The notes under the pieces are model-generated. The model made no database searches, was not told where the DNA came from, and was given only the letters and a program-made list of their open reading frames with translations. A stretch of DNA of 64,000 nucleotides from Apostichopus japonicus. Its lineage: Eukaryota; Echinodermata; Holothuroidea; Aspidochirotida; Stichopodidae. Below, piece after piece: positions 63,601 to 64,000 of the stretch. A program made the translations under genes and the position numbers. Every line of letters starts with the position of its first letter. Position 1 is the first letter of the stretch. The stretch is from assembly GCF_037975245.1 (NCBI RefSeq), contig NC_092581.1, forward strand, positions 9,865,303-9,929,302. Reading direction: 5' to 3'.

Positions 63601-64000
63601 AAATACTGTACAGTCTGTACTATGGTGTCTGTGTACAAACTACATCTTTGCACCTGGTAGAGAGCAGATTTCGCCCATTTTGCATTTATACTGCATGGTT
63701 TGCGATGCGATATGAGATGAGAATATGCCCTGCACTTGTCGATCATGACGATAGAAATAAAAATTGTTTGGGAAACTCAAGATCTTCATGTATCTTCATG
63801 TATCCCAGATGATATAATATTAAGGACATATGCTGTCATTAGGGGAACTTGAACAAGTTCAGAAATTAGACAAAAAAGGTTCTTCTTTGACGGTCTAGTT
63901 TCTTGCAGCATATTTGGATGGTGATTCTCAAACGACCTTTGACATATTATTCAATATCATTTCATTAACCGAGTTCATGCGAGACAAACTTAATGATCCA

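Larger units (their letters stand above)
59009..64000. other. Partial qki intron upstream of the KH exon
   Basis: This stretch lies 5' of the first exon seen and must be intronic if the missing KH exon lies past the window end. It holds a hAT-type MITE (59691-60098), a 57-bp tandem repeat (60403-60690) and poly-C runs near 59195, 59885 and 62152. A translated search by eye for the KH loop (GPRGLTAKQLE, GKGSMRDKKK) on the minus strand found nothing. A 177-codon plus-strand open frame (62371-62904) shows no known domain. Confidence 0.7.

Overview
This window is AT-rich metazoan nuclear DNA: long introns, widely spaced short exons with GT-AG borders, microsatellites, minisatellites and small DNA transposons. 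The protein family and the general texture (many poly-C/poly-G tracts, a quaking C-terminus unlike vertebrate or insect copies) suggest a marine invertebrate, perhaps a non-vertebrate deuterostome such as an echinoderm. The species is inference and cannot be fixed from the sequence.

Only one protein-coding gene can be supported. It is the 3' half of a quaking / held-out-wings (QKI/HOW) STAR-family RNA-binding protein on the minus strand, spanning about 59.0 kb down to 19.25 kb. Five exons were found by matching translated pieces to the family and checking splice sites and phase: 59008-58859 (end of the KH domain), 44953-44833 (QUA2), 40658-40587 (72-nt cassette exon), 28800-28474 (proline-rich and tyrosine-rich C-terminal region) and 19328-19252 (nuclear-localisation tail ending in a stop). 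The five join in frame to 747 nt (248 residues plus stop). Skipping the 72-nt exon keeps the frame. Reading through the 28474 donor instead gives a short alternative tail ending at 28451. The QUA1 region and the first half of the KH domain are not in the window and should lie beyond 64,000.

The layout on plus coordinates is: 1-19251, gene-distal DNA that probably includes the 3' UTR near 19 kb; 19329-28473, an intron; 28801-40586, an intron holding a hAT-type MITE, an 11-copy 48/49-bp minisatellite and a regulatory-looking block; 40659-44832, a short intron with two tandem repeats; 44954-58858, a 13.9-kb intron holding a non-LTR retrotransposon tail; 59009-64000, the start of a further intron with a second hAT-type MITE and a 57-bp tandem repeat.

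The most interesting observation concerns splicing control. The two exons that look alternative (the 72-nt cassette and the nuclear-tail exon) each have ACTAAC about 30-35 nt upstream of the acceptor. This is both a perfect branch-point sequence and the QKI/HOW binding core. The three other exons lack it near their acceptors. This suggests that the protein controls the splicing of its own alternative exons. Most other open frames in the window show no recognisable family, sit in low-complexity or repeat DNA, and are treated as chance.
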